NCBI GenBank assembly: GCA_001298545.1
Contig: LJCX01000029.1
Coordinates: 186,001 to 250,000 of the forward strand
Direction of reading: 5' to 3'
Origin: Actinobacteria bacterium OV320
GTDB taxonomy: Bacteria; Actinomycetota; Actinomycetes; Streptomycetales; Streptomycetaceae
Length of the DNA stretch: 64,000 nt
Shown: piece by piece, positions 8,320 through 17,853 of the stretch
Layout: every line of letters begins with the position of its first letter
Position numbering within the stretch: position 1 is the first letter of the stretch
Translations under genes and position numbers: made by a program
Notes under the pieces: generated by a model
Told to the model about the DNA's origin: nothing
Database searches by the model: none
What the model saw: only the letters and a program-made list of their open reading frames with translations

Positions 8320-8952
8320 TTGGGCCAGGGAGGGGAACCCCGGCGCGCGCAGGCGTACGACGGGGAACTGGGCGCGGCCGTGACGCGGGCCCAGGACGGC
8401 GACGAGGCCGCGTTCGCCGTGGCGTACCGGATCGTGCAGCCCGGACTGCTCGGCTATCTGCGCGGGATCGTCGGCGAGGACGCCGAGGACGTGGCCTCCG
8501 ACGCCTGGCTGGAGATAGCCCGGGACCTGGGGCGGTTCAAGGGCGACGGCGCCGGGTTCCGCGGCTGGACCGCGACCATCGCCCGGCACCGGGCCCTCGA
8601 CCATCTGCGCCGGCTGCGGGTCCGGCCCCGGTCGGCGGTGCTGGACCAGGACGTCGTCCTCGACCTGGCCGGCCCGCACAGCACGCACGACGAGGCGCTG
8701 GAGTCGCTCTCCACCGAGCACGCCCTGGAACTGGTCCGCGGGCTGCCCCGCGACCAGGCCGAGGCGGTCCTGCTGCGGGTGGTCGTCGGGTTGGACGGGC
8801 CCGCCGCGGCCCGCGTCCTCGGCAAGCGCCCCGGCGCCGTCCGTACGGCCGCGCACCGGGGCCTCAAGCGGCTGGCCCACCAACTCGGTGCCGCGGGCGC
8901 GGGCGAAGGTGTGACGGATGGCGGTCCCCGAACGCTGGGGGAGTCGACATGA
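8320..8952 (+). CDS. ECF RNA polymerase sigma factor, module 1
   Basis: 210-residue ECF sigma factor. Region 2 contains YLRGIVGEDAEDVASDAWLEIARDL and FRGWTATIARHRALDHLRR. Region 4 contains LPRDQAEAVLLRVVVGLDGPAAARVLGKRPGAVRTAAHRGLKRL with its helix-turn-helix. It starts at TTG 8320, preceded by GAGGAC; the tandem paralogue at 10266 starts at the equivalent place with GTG. The partner membrane protein follows about 95 bp later. I infer that the downstream protein controls its activity. The next module has the same two-gene design. Confidence 0.88.
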   Translation: MGQGGEPRRAQAYDGELGAAVTRAQDGDEAAFAVAYRIVQPGLLGYLRGIVGEDAEDVASDAWLEIARDLGRFKGDGAGFRGWTATIARHRALDHLRRLRVRPRSAVLDQDVVLDLAGPHSTHDEALESLSTEHALELVRGLPRDQAEAVLLRVVVGLDGPAAARVLGKRPGAVRTAAHRGLKRLAHQLGAAGAGEGVTDGGPRTLGEST

Positions 8953-9062
8953 ACGGTGAGGGCCGCGGACCGTATGGATCGGTGGCAGGCCAGGCCACCA
9001 GGTCGAACGGCCTGATCGGACGGACGCGACAGAGGCGGAAACGGACATGGGTGAACGGCTGA
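8949..9062 (+). CDS. Possible 37-codon coupled ORF between sigma and partner
   Basis: ATG 8949 overlaps the sigma stop as ATGA and the frame runs 37 codons to 9062, past the start of the next gene at 9047. The product is basic (RQRRKRTW near its end) with no recognised domain. It could be a translational relay or chance. Low confidence. Confidence 0.2.
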   Translation: MNGEGRGPYGSVAGQATRSNGLIGRTRQRRKRTWVNG

Positions 9063-9973
9063 ACGACGGCGCGGGCCACAGCCGTCGGCGCACACACCCC
9101 GTGGACGCCGCCGCCGACCACGAAGCCGCCGCCGGTGCACCAGAAGCGGCGGCAGCAGGGGCGGCGGCAGCAGGGGCGGCGGCACCCGCGCTGGAGGCGC
9201 TGCTCCTCCGGGCCCTGAGTTCTCAGGCCTTGAGTTCTCAGGCCCTGCACGCTCAGGGCCTGCGCGGGCCCGGCGACGGCGAGCGGCGGGCCGTCGCCGC
9301 CTTTCGGGCCGCCCGGGACGCGGGTGCGCACAAGGCCCGTACCCGGCGCAGGGACGACTGGCGGCCCAGGGACCGGCGGCACACGGTCCGCTCGCTGCGG
9401 GCCACGCTCTCCGTGCTGGTCGCCGGACTCACCCTGGGCGGGGTCGCGTTCGCCGCCGTCGGGTCCTCCACGGACGGCGTCGCCGGCGGCGCGGGCCGCC
9501 CCGAACCGGCGGCGACCACGACCGCGACCGCGTCTGCGTCCGGGGCCGGGTCCGCCGACACCGTCTCCGTGAGCCCCCAGCCGCCCGCTGCCACCGGCCG
9601 GGACCGTCCCGTGAGCGCCGAGGACACCGACGCGCACTGCCGTGCCTACGAGAAGGTCGTGGGGCGTGGCAAGGCGACGGACTCCACCGCCTGGCAGCGG
9701 CTCGTGACGGCGGCGGGCGGCGCGGAGAACGTCGTGGCGTACTGCGAGGCGGCGGCAGCGGCGGCGGCAGCCACATCGGAATCGGGATCGGCCGGGGGCG
9801 GGCCGAAGTCCGGCACGAGCCCGAAGACCGACAAGACCGCGGAGGCCGGTTCCGGGGTCGGGGCCGGCAAGACGCAGAAGGCCGAGCCTGCCGCGAAGGC
9901 CGGGAAGACACCCGAGGTCGGGCAGAGCGCCAAGGCCACCAAGGCCGCCAAGAGCGGGGCCGAGAGCCAGTAA
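9047..9973 (+). CDS. Single-pass membrane partner of ECF sigma factor, module 1
   Basis: 308 residues. The cytoplasmic half starts MGERLNDGAG and includes an Ala-rich stretch, three 5-residue repeats (ALSSQ, ALSSQ, ALHAQ at about residues 56-70) and a helical LRGPGDGERRAVAAFRAARDAG block. One membrane helix, LRATLSVLVAGLTLGGVAFAA, follows. The outer part is Thr/Ala/Ser-rich with a conserved EDTDAHCRAYEKVVGRG and ENVVAYCEAA, two cysteines that could pair. The tail is Lys/Ala-rich. Position and topology suggest an anti-sigma factor, but there is no zinc-binding ZAS motif. Confidence 0.65.
   Translation: MGERLNDGAGHSRRRTHPVDAAADHEAAAGAPEAAAAGAAAAGAAAPALEALLLRALSSQALSSQALHAQGLRGPGDGERRAVAAFRAARDAGAHKARTRRRDDWRPRDRRHTVRSLRATLSVLVAGLTLGGVAFAAVGSSTDGVAGGAGRPEPAATTTATASASGAGSADTVSVSPQPPAATGRDRPVSAEDTDAHCRAYEKVVGRGKATDSTAWQRLVTAAGGAENVVAYCEAAAAAAAATSESGSAGGGPKSGTSPKTDKTAEAGSGVGAGKTQKAEPAAKAGKTPEVGQSAKATKAAKSGAESQ
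9212..9256 (+). repeat. Three 15-bp tandem repeats inside the partner gene
   Basis: Units GCCCTGAGTTCTCAG, GCCTTGAGTTCTCAG and GCCCTGCACGCTCAG encode ALSSQ/ALSSQ/ALHAQ. Each of the first two is itself a short dyad (CTGAG-N3-CTCAG). Just upstream, at 9135-9185, a GCGGCG/GCAGCAGGGG repeat encodes an alanine run. Confidence 0.85.
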
Positions 9974-10027
9974 CCGGTTGCCGCCAAAGCAACGGCCGAG
10001 GCCGCCACCCCCCACAGGAGAGGCCCC

Positions 10028-10059
10028 GGCCGTCGCGCGGCACGGGCCGCGCGGCGGCC
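10028..10059. terminator. Hairpin after sigma module 1
   Basis: A 14-bp GC-rich stem (GCCGTCGCGCGGC against GCCGCGCGGCGGC with one G-T pair, plus a closing G-C) and a 4-nt loop lie 55 nt after the stop of the partner gene. It is likely the factor-independent end of module 1. Confidence 0.6.
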
Positions 10060-10265
10060 CGTACTCCCTACAGCGCCATGAGTGCGTTTTCTGTCACACC
10101 CCGCGCGCGCCCGCTCGCGTCACGAGTTAGTTGCATGTTCTACGGACATGGACGTGCGGCGGTTTCAGGTCGTAACGTGCCTTTCGCGCCGGAAGGCCAA
10201 GCGGCAGACCACCGCAACGACCTGCGGTCCAGAAAACCGCGCACCATCGACCGAGGAACCACGAC

Positions 10266-10925
10266 GTGGGGGACGACGCGGAGCTGACAGCCGCGGTGCT
10301 CGCGGCACAGAACGGGGACGAGACCGCGTTCCGGACTGTGTACCGCACGGTGCACCCGCGGCTGCTCGGGTACGTACGCACGCTCGTCGGCGACCTCGAC
10401 GCCGAGGACGTGTCCTCCGAGGCCTGGCTCCAGATAGCCAGGGACCTGGAGCGCTTCAGCGGCGACGCGGACCGGTTCCGCGGCTGGGCCGCCCGGATCG
10501 CCCGCAACCGCGCGCTGGACCACATACGCATGCGCGGCCGGCGCCCGGCGACGGTCGCCGACGAGGCCGAACTGACCGGCCGCCCCGCCGAGTCCGACAC
10601 CGCGGGCGAGGCCATGGAGGCGCTGGCCACCGGCCGCACCCTGGGTCTCATAGCCCGGTTGCCGCAGGACCAGGCCGAGGCCGTCGTGCTGCGGGTCGTC
10701 ATGGGCCTGGACGCCAAGACGGCCGCCGAGACGCTCGGCAAACGGCCCGGTGCCGTGCGTACGGCCGCGCACCGCGGCCTGAAGAAGCTCGCCGAACTGC
10801 TCGGCGAGGACCCGGAGACGGCCGGCGCGCTCGACGCACTGCCGTCCCAGCGAGAACCGCGCTCGCGCGCGGTGACGTCCGCCGGTGTGACGCATACGTG
10901 CGCGCGGACGCAGAAGGACATGTGA
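10266..10925 (+). CDS. ECF RNA polymerase sigma factor, module 2
   Basis: 219-residue ECF sigma factor, clear paralogue of the one at 8320. Region 2: YVRTLVGDLDAEDVSSEAWLQIARDL and FRGWAARIARNRALDHIRMR. Region 4: LPQDQAEAVVLRVVMGLDAKTAAETLGKRPGAVRTAAHRGLKKL. GTG start 10266 follows GAGGAAC. The stop overlaps the start of the membrane partner as TGATG, so the pair is coupled. About 200 bp of non-coding DNA before it should hold its promoter. Confidence 0.9.
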   Translation: MGDDAELTAAVLAAQNGDETAFRTVYRTVHPRLLGYVRTLVGDLDAEDVSSEAWLQIARDLERFSGDADRFRGWAARIARNRALDHIRMRGRRPATVADEAELTGRPAESDTAGEAMEALATGRTLGLIARLPQDQAEAVVLRVVMGLDAKTAAETLGKRPGAVRTAAHRGLKKLAELLGEDPETAGALDALPSQREPRSRAVTSAGVTHTCARTQKDM

Positions 10926-12121
10926 TGGCCGACAAGCAGGACAGGTGGCTCGATCGCGAAACGGCGGAGCGTCTGCTGCGCGGTGAGTCACCGGACAACG
11001 CTGTCGACGCCGTCGATGCCGTGGCCCGGGAAGAGGCCGAGCGGCTCGCCCGGACCCTCGGCGCGCTCGCCGCGCTGGCCGCCGAGCCCCTGCCCGCCGA
11101 CGAGGAACTGCCCGGTGAGGCCGCGGCCCTGGCCGCCTTCCGCAAGGCCCACGCGGACCGCGCCGACCTCGCGGGACGAGCCGGTCGGGCCGGCCTCGCC
11201 ACGGATCCCGCCGGCCTCGACCGCGGGACGACGGCCGCCGCCACCGGTCGGCTCCGGGGTACGCGCGACGCCGACGCGGGACTGGTGCGCATCGGCGGTC
11301 GCGTCGCGGACACCGGGCGTCCGGCCCGGTGGAGCCGGCCCGTACGGCTGGGGCTGGCCGCCGCGCTCGCCGCCGGGATGGTGGGCGGGATCGCGGCCGG
11401 GACCGGTGTCCTGCCGACCCCGTTCGACGGCGCCGAACCCGCCCGTCCCGTGGCATCCGTCTCGGCCCCCGTGCCACCGGACGAGCACGCGCTCGTACCG
11501 CCCACGCCGGACGCCTCGGGCAGCGACGAGGACCCGGCGACACCGGACGGCGGCACGGGTGCCGCCGGCCGCGAGGACACCGGGAACGGGAAGACGGACG
11601 GCGCGCCCTCGGCCACCCCGGACCCCCGCGGCGCCTGGCCGACCGGCGTGACCTCGTCCTGCCGCGACCTGAGCGCCGGCCGCACCCTGGACACCGAGCG
11701 CCGCCAGAGCCTGGAGCACCTCGCGGGCGGCCCGAAGCGCGTGCCCAAGTACTGCGCGGGCGTCCTCGACGGCACCGCCGCCGGAAACTCCCGGGGCGAC
11801 GACCGCACTCCGAACGCCACCACCGGCCGGGACACCGGAAAGAACCAGAGCGACCGCGGAGGCCGCGGCGGCGCCACGGGCGACCGGTCCGGTTCGGGCG
11901 ACAAGGGCGGCTCGGACGACGACGGCGACGGCGACGGGGGCCGTGACCGTGATCGGCACGGCGACCGCGACCGCGACCGGGGGCGTGGCCACGGTGGCCG
12001 TGGCGCGGGACACGGCGGCGGTGGGCATGACGGCGACGGTGACGGTGACGGTGGTGGTGACGGCCGGGACCGCGGCGGCTCCGGCCATTCCGGCGGAAAC
12101 TCGTCTTCTCACCGCTACTGA
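10925..12121 (+). CDS. Single-pass membrane partner of ECF sigma factor, module 2
   Basis: 398 residues. The N-terminal cytoplasmic part (MADKQDRWLDRETAERLLRG; helical VAREEAERLARTLGALAALA) resembles the domain that would face the sigma factor. One helix, VRLGLAAALAAGMVGGIAAGTGV, is near residue 145. Outside the membrane are a Pro/Thr linker and a conserved block with two cysteines (TSSCRDLSAGRTLDTERRQSLEHL...VPKYCAGVLDG), matching the Cys pair in module 1. The last ~100 residues are extreme low complexity: DGDGDG, RDRDRHGDRD and Gly/His runs. Likely an anti-sigma or sensor protein (inferred from coupling and topology). Confidence 0.7.
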   Translation: MADKQDRWLDRETAERLLRGESPDNAVDAVDAVAREEAERLARTLGALAALAAEPLPADEELPGEAAALAAFRKAHADRADLAGRAGRAGLATDPAGLDRGTTAAATGRLRGTRDADAGLVRIGGRVADTGRPARWSRPVRLGLAAALAAGMVGGIAAGTGVLPTPFDGAEPARPVASVSAPVPPDEHALVPPTPDASGSDEDPATPDGGTGAAGREDTGNGKTDGAPSATPDPRGAWPTGVTSSCRDLSAGRTLDTERRQSLEHLAGGPKRVPKYCAGVLDGTAAGNSRGDDRTPNATTGRDTGKNQSDRGGRGGATGDRSGSGDKGGSDDDGDGDGGRDRDRHGDRDRDRGRGHGGRGAGHGGGGHDGDGDGDGGGDGRDRGGSGHSGGNSSSHRY

Positions 12122-12227
12122 CCTGCGGTTTCGCGGATCGCCGAAGTTTCTTCGCCAGGGGTGTGACGTTTTCGGCGGCCGGAGCGCAGTAAGAAGTGAG
12201 CCGACTGGTCATCGGCCCTTGCACAGA

Positions 12228-12257
12228 GCCGGGGTTCCCCCCGTACTTCCGGCTCGT
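12228..12257 (+). terminator. Hairpin after sigma module 2
   Basis: A 7-bp dyad GAGCCGG/CCGGCTC with a 16-nt loop, about 105 nt after the partner stop. A weak terminator candidate for module 2. Confidence 0.3.
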
Positions 12258-12270
12258 GCGCTCGGCGCGG

Positions 12271-12295
12271 GCGGGACACGTTCCCCCGGTCCCGC
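12271..12295 (-). terminator. Hairpin after the L,D-transpeptidase gene
   Basis: GCGGGAC-N11-GTCCCGC is a perfect 7-bp stem, 43 nt downstream of the stop of the minus-strand L,D-transpeptidase gene. A candidate terminator. Confidence 0.45.
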
Positions 12296-12337
12296 TCGCG
12301 CCCCAAACACCTCACACCGTTCTCGCGCCGCCCGCGC

Positions 12338-13174
12338 TCACCAGGACACGACGACCTTGTCGCCGTTCCTGACCTGTGCGAAGAGACTCGCGATCGCCGT
12401 CTCGTCCCGCACGTTGACGCATCCGTGCGAGGCCCCCGCGTAGCCGCGGGCGGCGAAGTCGGACGAGTAGTGCACCGCCTGCCCGCCGCTGAAGAACATC
12501 GCGTACGGCATCGGTGAGTGGTAGAGCGTGGACACATGGTCGCGGGACTTCCAGTAGACGTGGAACACACCCTCTCGGGTGGGCGTGTACTGCGAGCCGA
12601 AGCGGACCGACACCGTCGTCAGGGTCCGGCCGTCGACCATCCAGCGCAGGGTCCTGGTCGTCTTGTCGATGCACAGCACCCGTCCGGACAGGCAGCGCGG
12701 ATCGGGCGCGGCGGCCGGCTGGCCGCCCATCGGATACAGCTCCCACTTCCCGGGCTCACGGGTCATCCGCAGCAGCCGCTGCCAGGTGACGCTGTCCGTC
12801 CGCCCCGTCACCGGCAGCCCGCGCTTGCCCTGGAAGCCCTTCACGGCCGCCTCGGTGACCTCGCCGTACGTTCCCGTGGGCCCCACGAAGAGCCAGGCGA
12901 TCTGGCGCAGCCGGGCCTGGAGTTCGCGGACGTCGCGTCCCTTGTCGCCGCGCGACCACAGGACGGCGGGAGGCGGGGCGCCGGTGGCCGGGGCGCTCGG
13001 CCTGTCGTCGGTGGTGGTCCGGGCCGGCGCCGACGGCGAGGCCGTCCGGCCGTCGTCGGAAGGGACGGTCGCGCGCGCCGTTCCGTCCCGGTCCGGGTCC
13101 TGCCCGCTACAGCCGCACACCGTCACCAGGGCCGCCGTGCCGGCCAGGACGGCGATCGATCTCCGCATCCGCAT
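12338..13174 (-). CDS. L,D-transpeptidase lipoprotein
   Basis: 278-residue cell-envelope enzyme expected to make 3-3 peptidoglycan cross-links or attach proteins. It starts MRMRRSIAVLAGTAALVTV with a lipobox ending GC, then a Ser/Thr/Pro linker. A PG_binding_1 domain follows (SRGDKGRDVRELQARLRQIAWL...YGEVTEAAVKGFQGKRGLPVTG), then the YkuD catalytic domain with ASHGCVNVRDE, whose Cys is the nucleophile. The ATG at 13174 is chosen because the signal sequence starts there; upstream codons have no signal features. Monocistronic, convergent with the sigma module. Confidence 0.9.
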   Translation of the reverse strand: MRMRRSIAVLAGTAALVTVCGCSGQDPDRDGTARATVPSDDGRTASPSAPARTTTDDRPSAPATGAPPPAVLWSRGDKGRDVRELQARLRQIAWLFVGPTGTYGEVTEAAVKGFQGKRGLPVTGRTDSVTWQRLLRMTREPGKWELYPMGGQPAAAPDPRCLSGRVLCIDKTTRTLRWMVDGRTLTTVSVRFGSQYTPTREGVFHVYWKSRDHVSTLYHSPMPYAMFFSGGQAVHYSSDFAARGYAGASHGCVNVRDETAIASLFAQVRNGDKVVVSW

Positions 13175-13418
13175 GCCTGAGATGTTCCCCCGGGATGACG
13201 CCCCGCGAACGGACCGGCATTGTGGTGACCGGCACCGCGAACAGTCTGTGAGGAAGGTCCCAGCGTGGTCCTCCGCACCGGCTGCGCGCGTGCCGATACA
13301 GTCCGTCGGACGATCGGACCGTACTGGCGGGTAACCTGCGGGCCGGTCGGACAGGTGACCGGTAGGTGACCCGAGTGGTCGAAGCAGCGGGTATTGCTCA
13401 GCGGGAGGCATCACACCC

Positions 13419-14999
<1,581 letters not shown>

Positions 15000-15090
15000 G
15001 CTGGGCGATTCCCGCGAATGGGTGATCGGGGGCGGAAACCGCCCGTTCCTGGTTAGGCTCGTGGAGGGTGGTCCCGATAAGGAGGGTGCC

Positions 15091-15672
15091 GTGGCTGTGA
15101 TGCTGCACGAGTCGTCGCTCGCTGATGCTGCCGACCGGCTGTGGGAGGAGCTGCCCGGGCACCGGGTGGAGATCCTCAACGGGAGCATTGTCGTGACACG
15201 GCCGCCGGATGGGCCGCACCAAGTGACACTGTCCTGGCTGATCGTGGCGTGCCACGAAGCCGGGGATCGGCAGGCCGGGCTGAAAACGGTCGGGGGAATC
15301 GGCTTGTGGTTGCCGACCGGGCCGGATGATTACGCCGTGCCGGACCTGTCCGTGGTGGATGCCGACTTCCACGACGCACTGGTCGAGAAGAACTGCTATG
15401 CCCCGCATGTCTTCCGCATGGTGTTGGAAGTGACGTCCTCCAACTGGACGAACGACACAGCCACCAAGGTCGACATCTACGCCAGGGCCAACATCCCGGT
15501 CTACGTCATCGCCGACCGCAGGCATGACGTGGTGCTCCTGTATCGAGACCCCGTCGACGGCAAGTACCCCGACCCCCTCCGCTACCAGCGAGGCCAGGCC
15601 GTCCCCGTTCCCGAGTCCGTCGGTGTCGCTCTCGAGCTTTCCGTCGACACCCTCCTCGACGGCGACGACTAG
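15091..15672 (+). CDS. Uma2-family (DUF820) putative endonuclease
   Basis: 193 residues. PD-(D/E)XK-like Uma2 fold: WEELPGHRVEILNGSIVVTRPPDGPHQ near the start, then YAVPDLSVVDADF, VLEVTSSNWTNDTATKVDIYARANIPVYVIADR (the E...K pair of the nuclease-like core) and DTLLDGDD. Such proteins are very numerous in Streptomyces and their role is unknown. AAGGAGGG at 15079-15086 supports GTG 15091; ATG 15100 is an alternative. The stop overlaps the convergent monooxygenase gene by 4 bp. Confidence 0.82.
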   Translation: MAVMLHESSLADAADRLWEELPGHRVEILNGSIVVTRPPDGPHQVTLSWLIVACHEAGDRQAGLKTVGGIGLWLPTGPDDYAVPDLSVVDADFHDALVEKNCYAPHVFRMVLEVTSSNWTNDTATKVDIYARANIPVYVIADRRHDVVLLYRDPVDGKYPDPLRYQRGQAVPVPESVGVALELSVDTLLDGDD

Positions 15673-17012
15673 CCGAGGCCGACCCGTGCGCGGTAGGACG
15701 CGAGGCCGTCCTCCGTGGCGCCCGCCCAGCCCACATAGCCGTCCGGGCGGACCAGGAACACGCCGTCCGGCAGGGTCACCAGGGTCCAGTCCGGGCCCCT
15801 GAGCCGGTCGAAGAGGCGGACGCCGTCGACCGTCAGGTCCGGGACGCGGTCGCCGGCGGACAGCGGACCGGGGTTCTCCCGGGTCTCCTCGCTCAGTGAC
15901 GAGTGCCGGTAGTTCAGGCCCAGTTGGCGGGTCGACGCACCCCGCCTCGCCTCCTCGCGGTGGATCGCGGTGGAGAGGCCGAGCACGTGCTCGGCGACGG
16001 GGCGGCGCTCCTCCTCGTAGGTGTCCAGCAGGGCTTGTGGAGCCCGCCCGCCCAGTACCGCACCCAGTTTCCAGCCCAGGTTGTACGCGTCCTGGACGCT
16101 GGTGTTCAGGCCCTGGCCGCCGGCCGGGGAGTGGACGTGTGCCGCGTCGCCCGCCAGGAAGATCCGTCCCTCGCGGAAGCGGTCCGCCAGGGCGGCGCGC
16201 GGGCGGAAGTCGGACACCCAGAAGAGCTCCGTCACCGCCCCGGGTGCGAGGTGGGTGCGCTCCGAGACCAGCTTGCGGACGCCCTCCAGGGAGAGATCCG
16301 GATCCGTCCCGACGGGGAGCCGCGCCACCAGCTGGAACTGGTCCGTCCCGGCCAGGGGGCACAGTGCGAGGTAGCCGGAGTCCGGCCCGCTCGGCGGGAA
16401 CAGATGCCACCAGGTCCGGTCCAGGTCGGGGATCCGCACGTCCGCCACCAGGGCCGCGTCCGGGTCGAGCGTCTCGCCCCGCATCTCGATGCCCAGCGCG
16501 CGGCGCACCGCCGAGCGGCCGCCGTCCGCCGCGACGGCGTACCGGGCGCGGACCGGCTCGCCGGAGGCGAAGTGCGCCGTCACGCCCTCGGTGTCCTGCT
16601 CGAGCCGCACCACCTCACGGCCGAAGGCCACGGTCCCGCCGAGTTCCGTCAGCCGCGCCAGCAGGATCTCCTGGTTGCGCCACTGCGGGACCATCCAGGG
16701 GACGGTGAAGCGGCAGCCCTCCTCGCCGTCCTCCATCGGGTCGAACATCGCGTGTTCGCCGACCTGCTCGCCGTCCGCCCAGACCATGCCGACCGGGTAC
16801 GCGCCACCGGCGGCGAGGATCCCGTCGAGGACGCCGAGATCCTCGTAGACCTCCATCGTGCGCGGCTGGAGGCCCTTGCCGCGGGAGCCGGGGGCGAGGG
16901 TCTCGCCGCGTTCCACCACCAGCGCTTCCACTCCGCGCCGGGCCAGGTCGATGCCGAGGGCGAGGCCGGTGGGACCCGCGCCGACGATCAGGACGTCCAC
17001 GTTCATATCCAT
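15669..17012 (-). CDS. FAD-dependent aromatic monooxygenase
   Basis: 447 residues, para-hydroxybenzoate hydroxylase family. N-terminal Rossmann motif DVLIVGAGPTGLALGIDLARRG; middle motif CRFTVPWMVPQWRNQEILLARL; the second FAD motif GRIFLAGDAAHVHSPAGGQGLNTSVQDAYNLGWKL is near residue 280. The C-terminal thioredoxin-like domain ends in LVRPDGYVGWAG. It resembles rifampicin/polyketide hydroxylases, so xenobiotic or metabolite hydroxylation is likely. It is divergent from a TetR gene with two palindromes between them, so the TetR protein probably represses it. ATG 17006 is an alternative start. Confidence 0.88.
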   Translation of the reverse strand: MDMNVDVLIVGAGPTGLALGIDLARRGVEALVVERGETLAPGSRGKGLQPRTMEVYEDLGVLDGILAAGGAYPVGMVWADGEQVGEHAMFDPMEDGEEGCRFTVPWMVPQWRNQEILLARLTELGGTVAFGREVVRLEQDTEGVTAHFASGEPVRARYAVAADGGRSAVRRALGIEMRGETLDPDAALVADVRIPDLDRTWWHLFPPSGPDSGYLALCPLAGTDQFQLVARLPVGTDPDLSLEGVRKLVSERTHLAPGAVTELFWVSDFRPRAALADRFREGRIFLAGDAAHVHSPAGGQGLNTSVQDAYNLGWKLGAVLGGRAPQALLDTYEEERRPVAEHVLGLSTAIHREEARRGASTRQLGLNYRHSSLSEETRENPGPLSAGDRVPDLTVDGVRLFDRLRGPDWTLVTLPDGVFLVRPDGYVGWAGATEDGLASYRARVGLG

Positions 17013-17021
17013 GCAACTCCC

Positions 17022-17036
17022 CTTAACGCTGTTAAG
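17022..17036. promoter_or_regulatory. TetR operator O1
   Basis: CTTAACGCTGTTAAG, a 15-bp dyad with one mismatch, lies 9 bp upstream of the monooxygenase start. It shares the CTTAACG/GTTAAG arms with O2. Position over the monooxygenase promoter suggests repression. Confidence 0.75.
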
Positions 17037-17058
17037 TGCCGTCGCTCACGAGGATGGC

Positions 17059-17073
17059 CTTAACGGCGTTAAG
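17059..17073. promoter_or_regulatory. TetR operator O2
   Basis: CTTAACGGCGTTAAG, a perfect 15-bp palindrome, ends 9 bp before the tetR start. The centre-to-centre distance to O1 is 37 bp. The site would allow autoregulation. Confidence 0.8.
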
Positions 17074-17082
17074 CTGTCAAGC

Positions 17083-17733
17083 GTGAGTACCGAACGACGC
17101 GCCCCCCTCGACCGCAAGCGGGTGGCGGACACCGCGCTCAGGCTGCTCGACGAGGCAGGTCTCGACGGGCTGACGCTGCGTGCCATCGCCCGCGAGCTGG
17201 ACGTCAAGGCCCCCGCCCTGTACTGGCACTTCAAGGACAAACAGGCCCTGCTGGACGAGATGGCGACCGAGATGTTCCGGCGGATGGTCGCGGACACGGC
17301 ACTCGACCCCGCCGATACCTGGCAGGACCGGACGCGCAAGGCCAACCACGGGTTGCGCGCGGTGCTGCTCGCCTACCGCGACGGCGCGCGGGTCTTCAGC
17401 GGCTCCCGCTTCACCGGCACCGACCACGCCGTCCAGCTGGAGCAGAACCTGCGCCTGTTCACCGCCGCCGGCTTCGCCCTCGCCGACGCCGTACGCGCCA
17501 CGTCGACCGCGTTCGCGTACACCATCGGGTTCGTCACCGAGGAACAGGGCGTGTACCCCCGTCCGGACGAGCGGCGCGAGGGGTTCGACGTGGCGGAACG
17601 CGCCCGGCTGCTCGCCGAGTTCCCGCTGTCGGCGCAGGCGGGCGCGGAGATGTTCGAGGACTACGACCGGCAGTTCGAGGAGGGTCTGGAGATCATCGTG
17701 GCCGGAATCGCCGCCCGGTACGGCGTGCGGTAG
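17083..17733 (+). CDS. TetR-family regulator (TetR_C class)
   Basis: 216 residues from GTG 17083. N-terminal helix-turn-helix: RVADTALRLLDEAGLDGLTLRAIARELDVKAPALYWHFKDKQALLDEM. The C-terminal ligand domain (VFSGSRFTGTDHAVQLEQNLRLF...AFAYTIGFVTEEQGV) resembles the tetracycline-repressor type TetR_C. Divergent from the flavin monooxygenase; two palindromes lie in the 70-bp gap. The ligand is likely a substrate of that enzyme (inferred). Confidence 0.88.
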   Translation: MSTERRAPLDRKRVADTALRLLDEAGLDGLTLRAIARELDVKAPALYWHFKDKQALLDEMATEMFRRMVADTALDPADTWQDRTRKANHGLRAVLLAYRDGARVFSGSRFTGTDHAVQLEQNLRLFTAAGFALADAVRATSTAFAYTIGFVTEEQGVYPRPDERREGFDVAERARLLAEFPLSAQAGAEMFEDYDRQFEEGLEIIVAGIAARYGVR

Positions 17734-17853
17734 GTCCCATGTCCAAGGCCCGTCAGCCGTAGGTCGCGAGCCGGAGCCGTCCGTCGATTCACCGCATTGC
17801 GGCACTCATCGCGCGTTCTCATCGCGTTCACATCGCGCACCTAGTTTCGCCGA

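Noticed and set aside
9135..9185. Frameshift in the module 1 partner
   Set aside because: The Ala-rich stretch looks odd, but the frame runs cleanly into a membrane helix and conserved Cys block, so it is a repeat and not a broken gene.
10092..10121. ECF promoter TGTCACA...CGTC before sigma module 2
   Set aside because: The elements are present, but the spacing is 19 bp, longer than the usual 16-17, so I do not claim a promoter.
10140..12224. 694-codon minus-strand frame opposite sigma module 2
   Set aside because: Arg/His/Pro-rich shadow of the sigma and partner genes.
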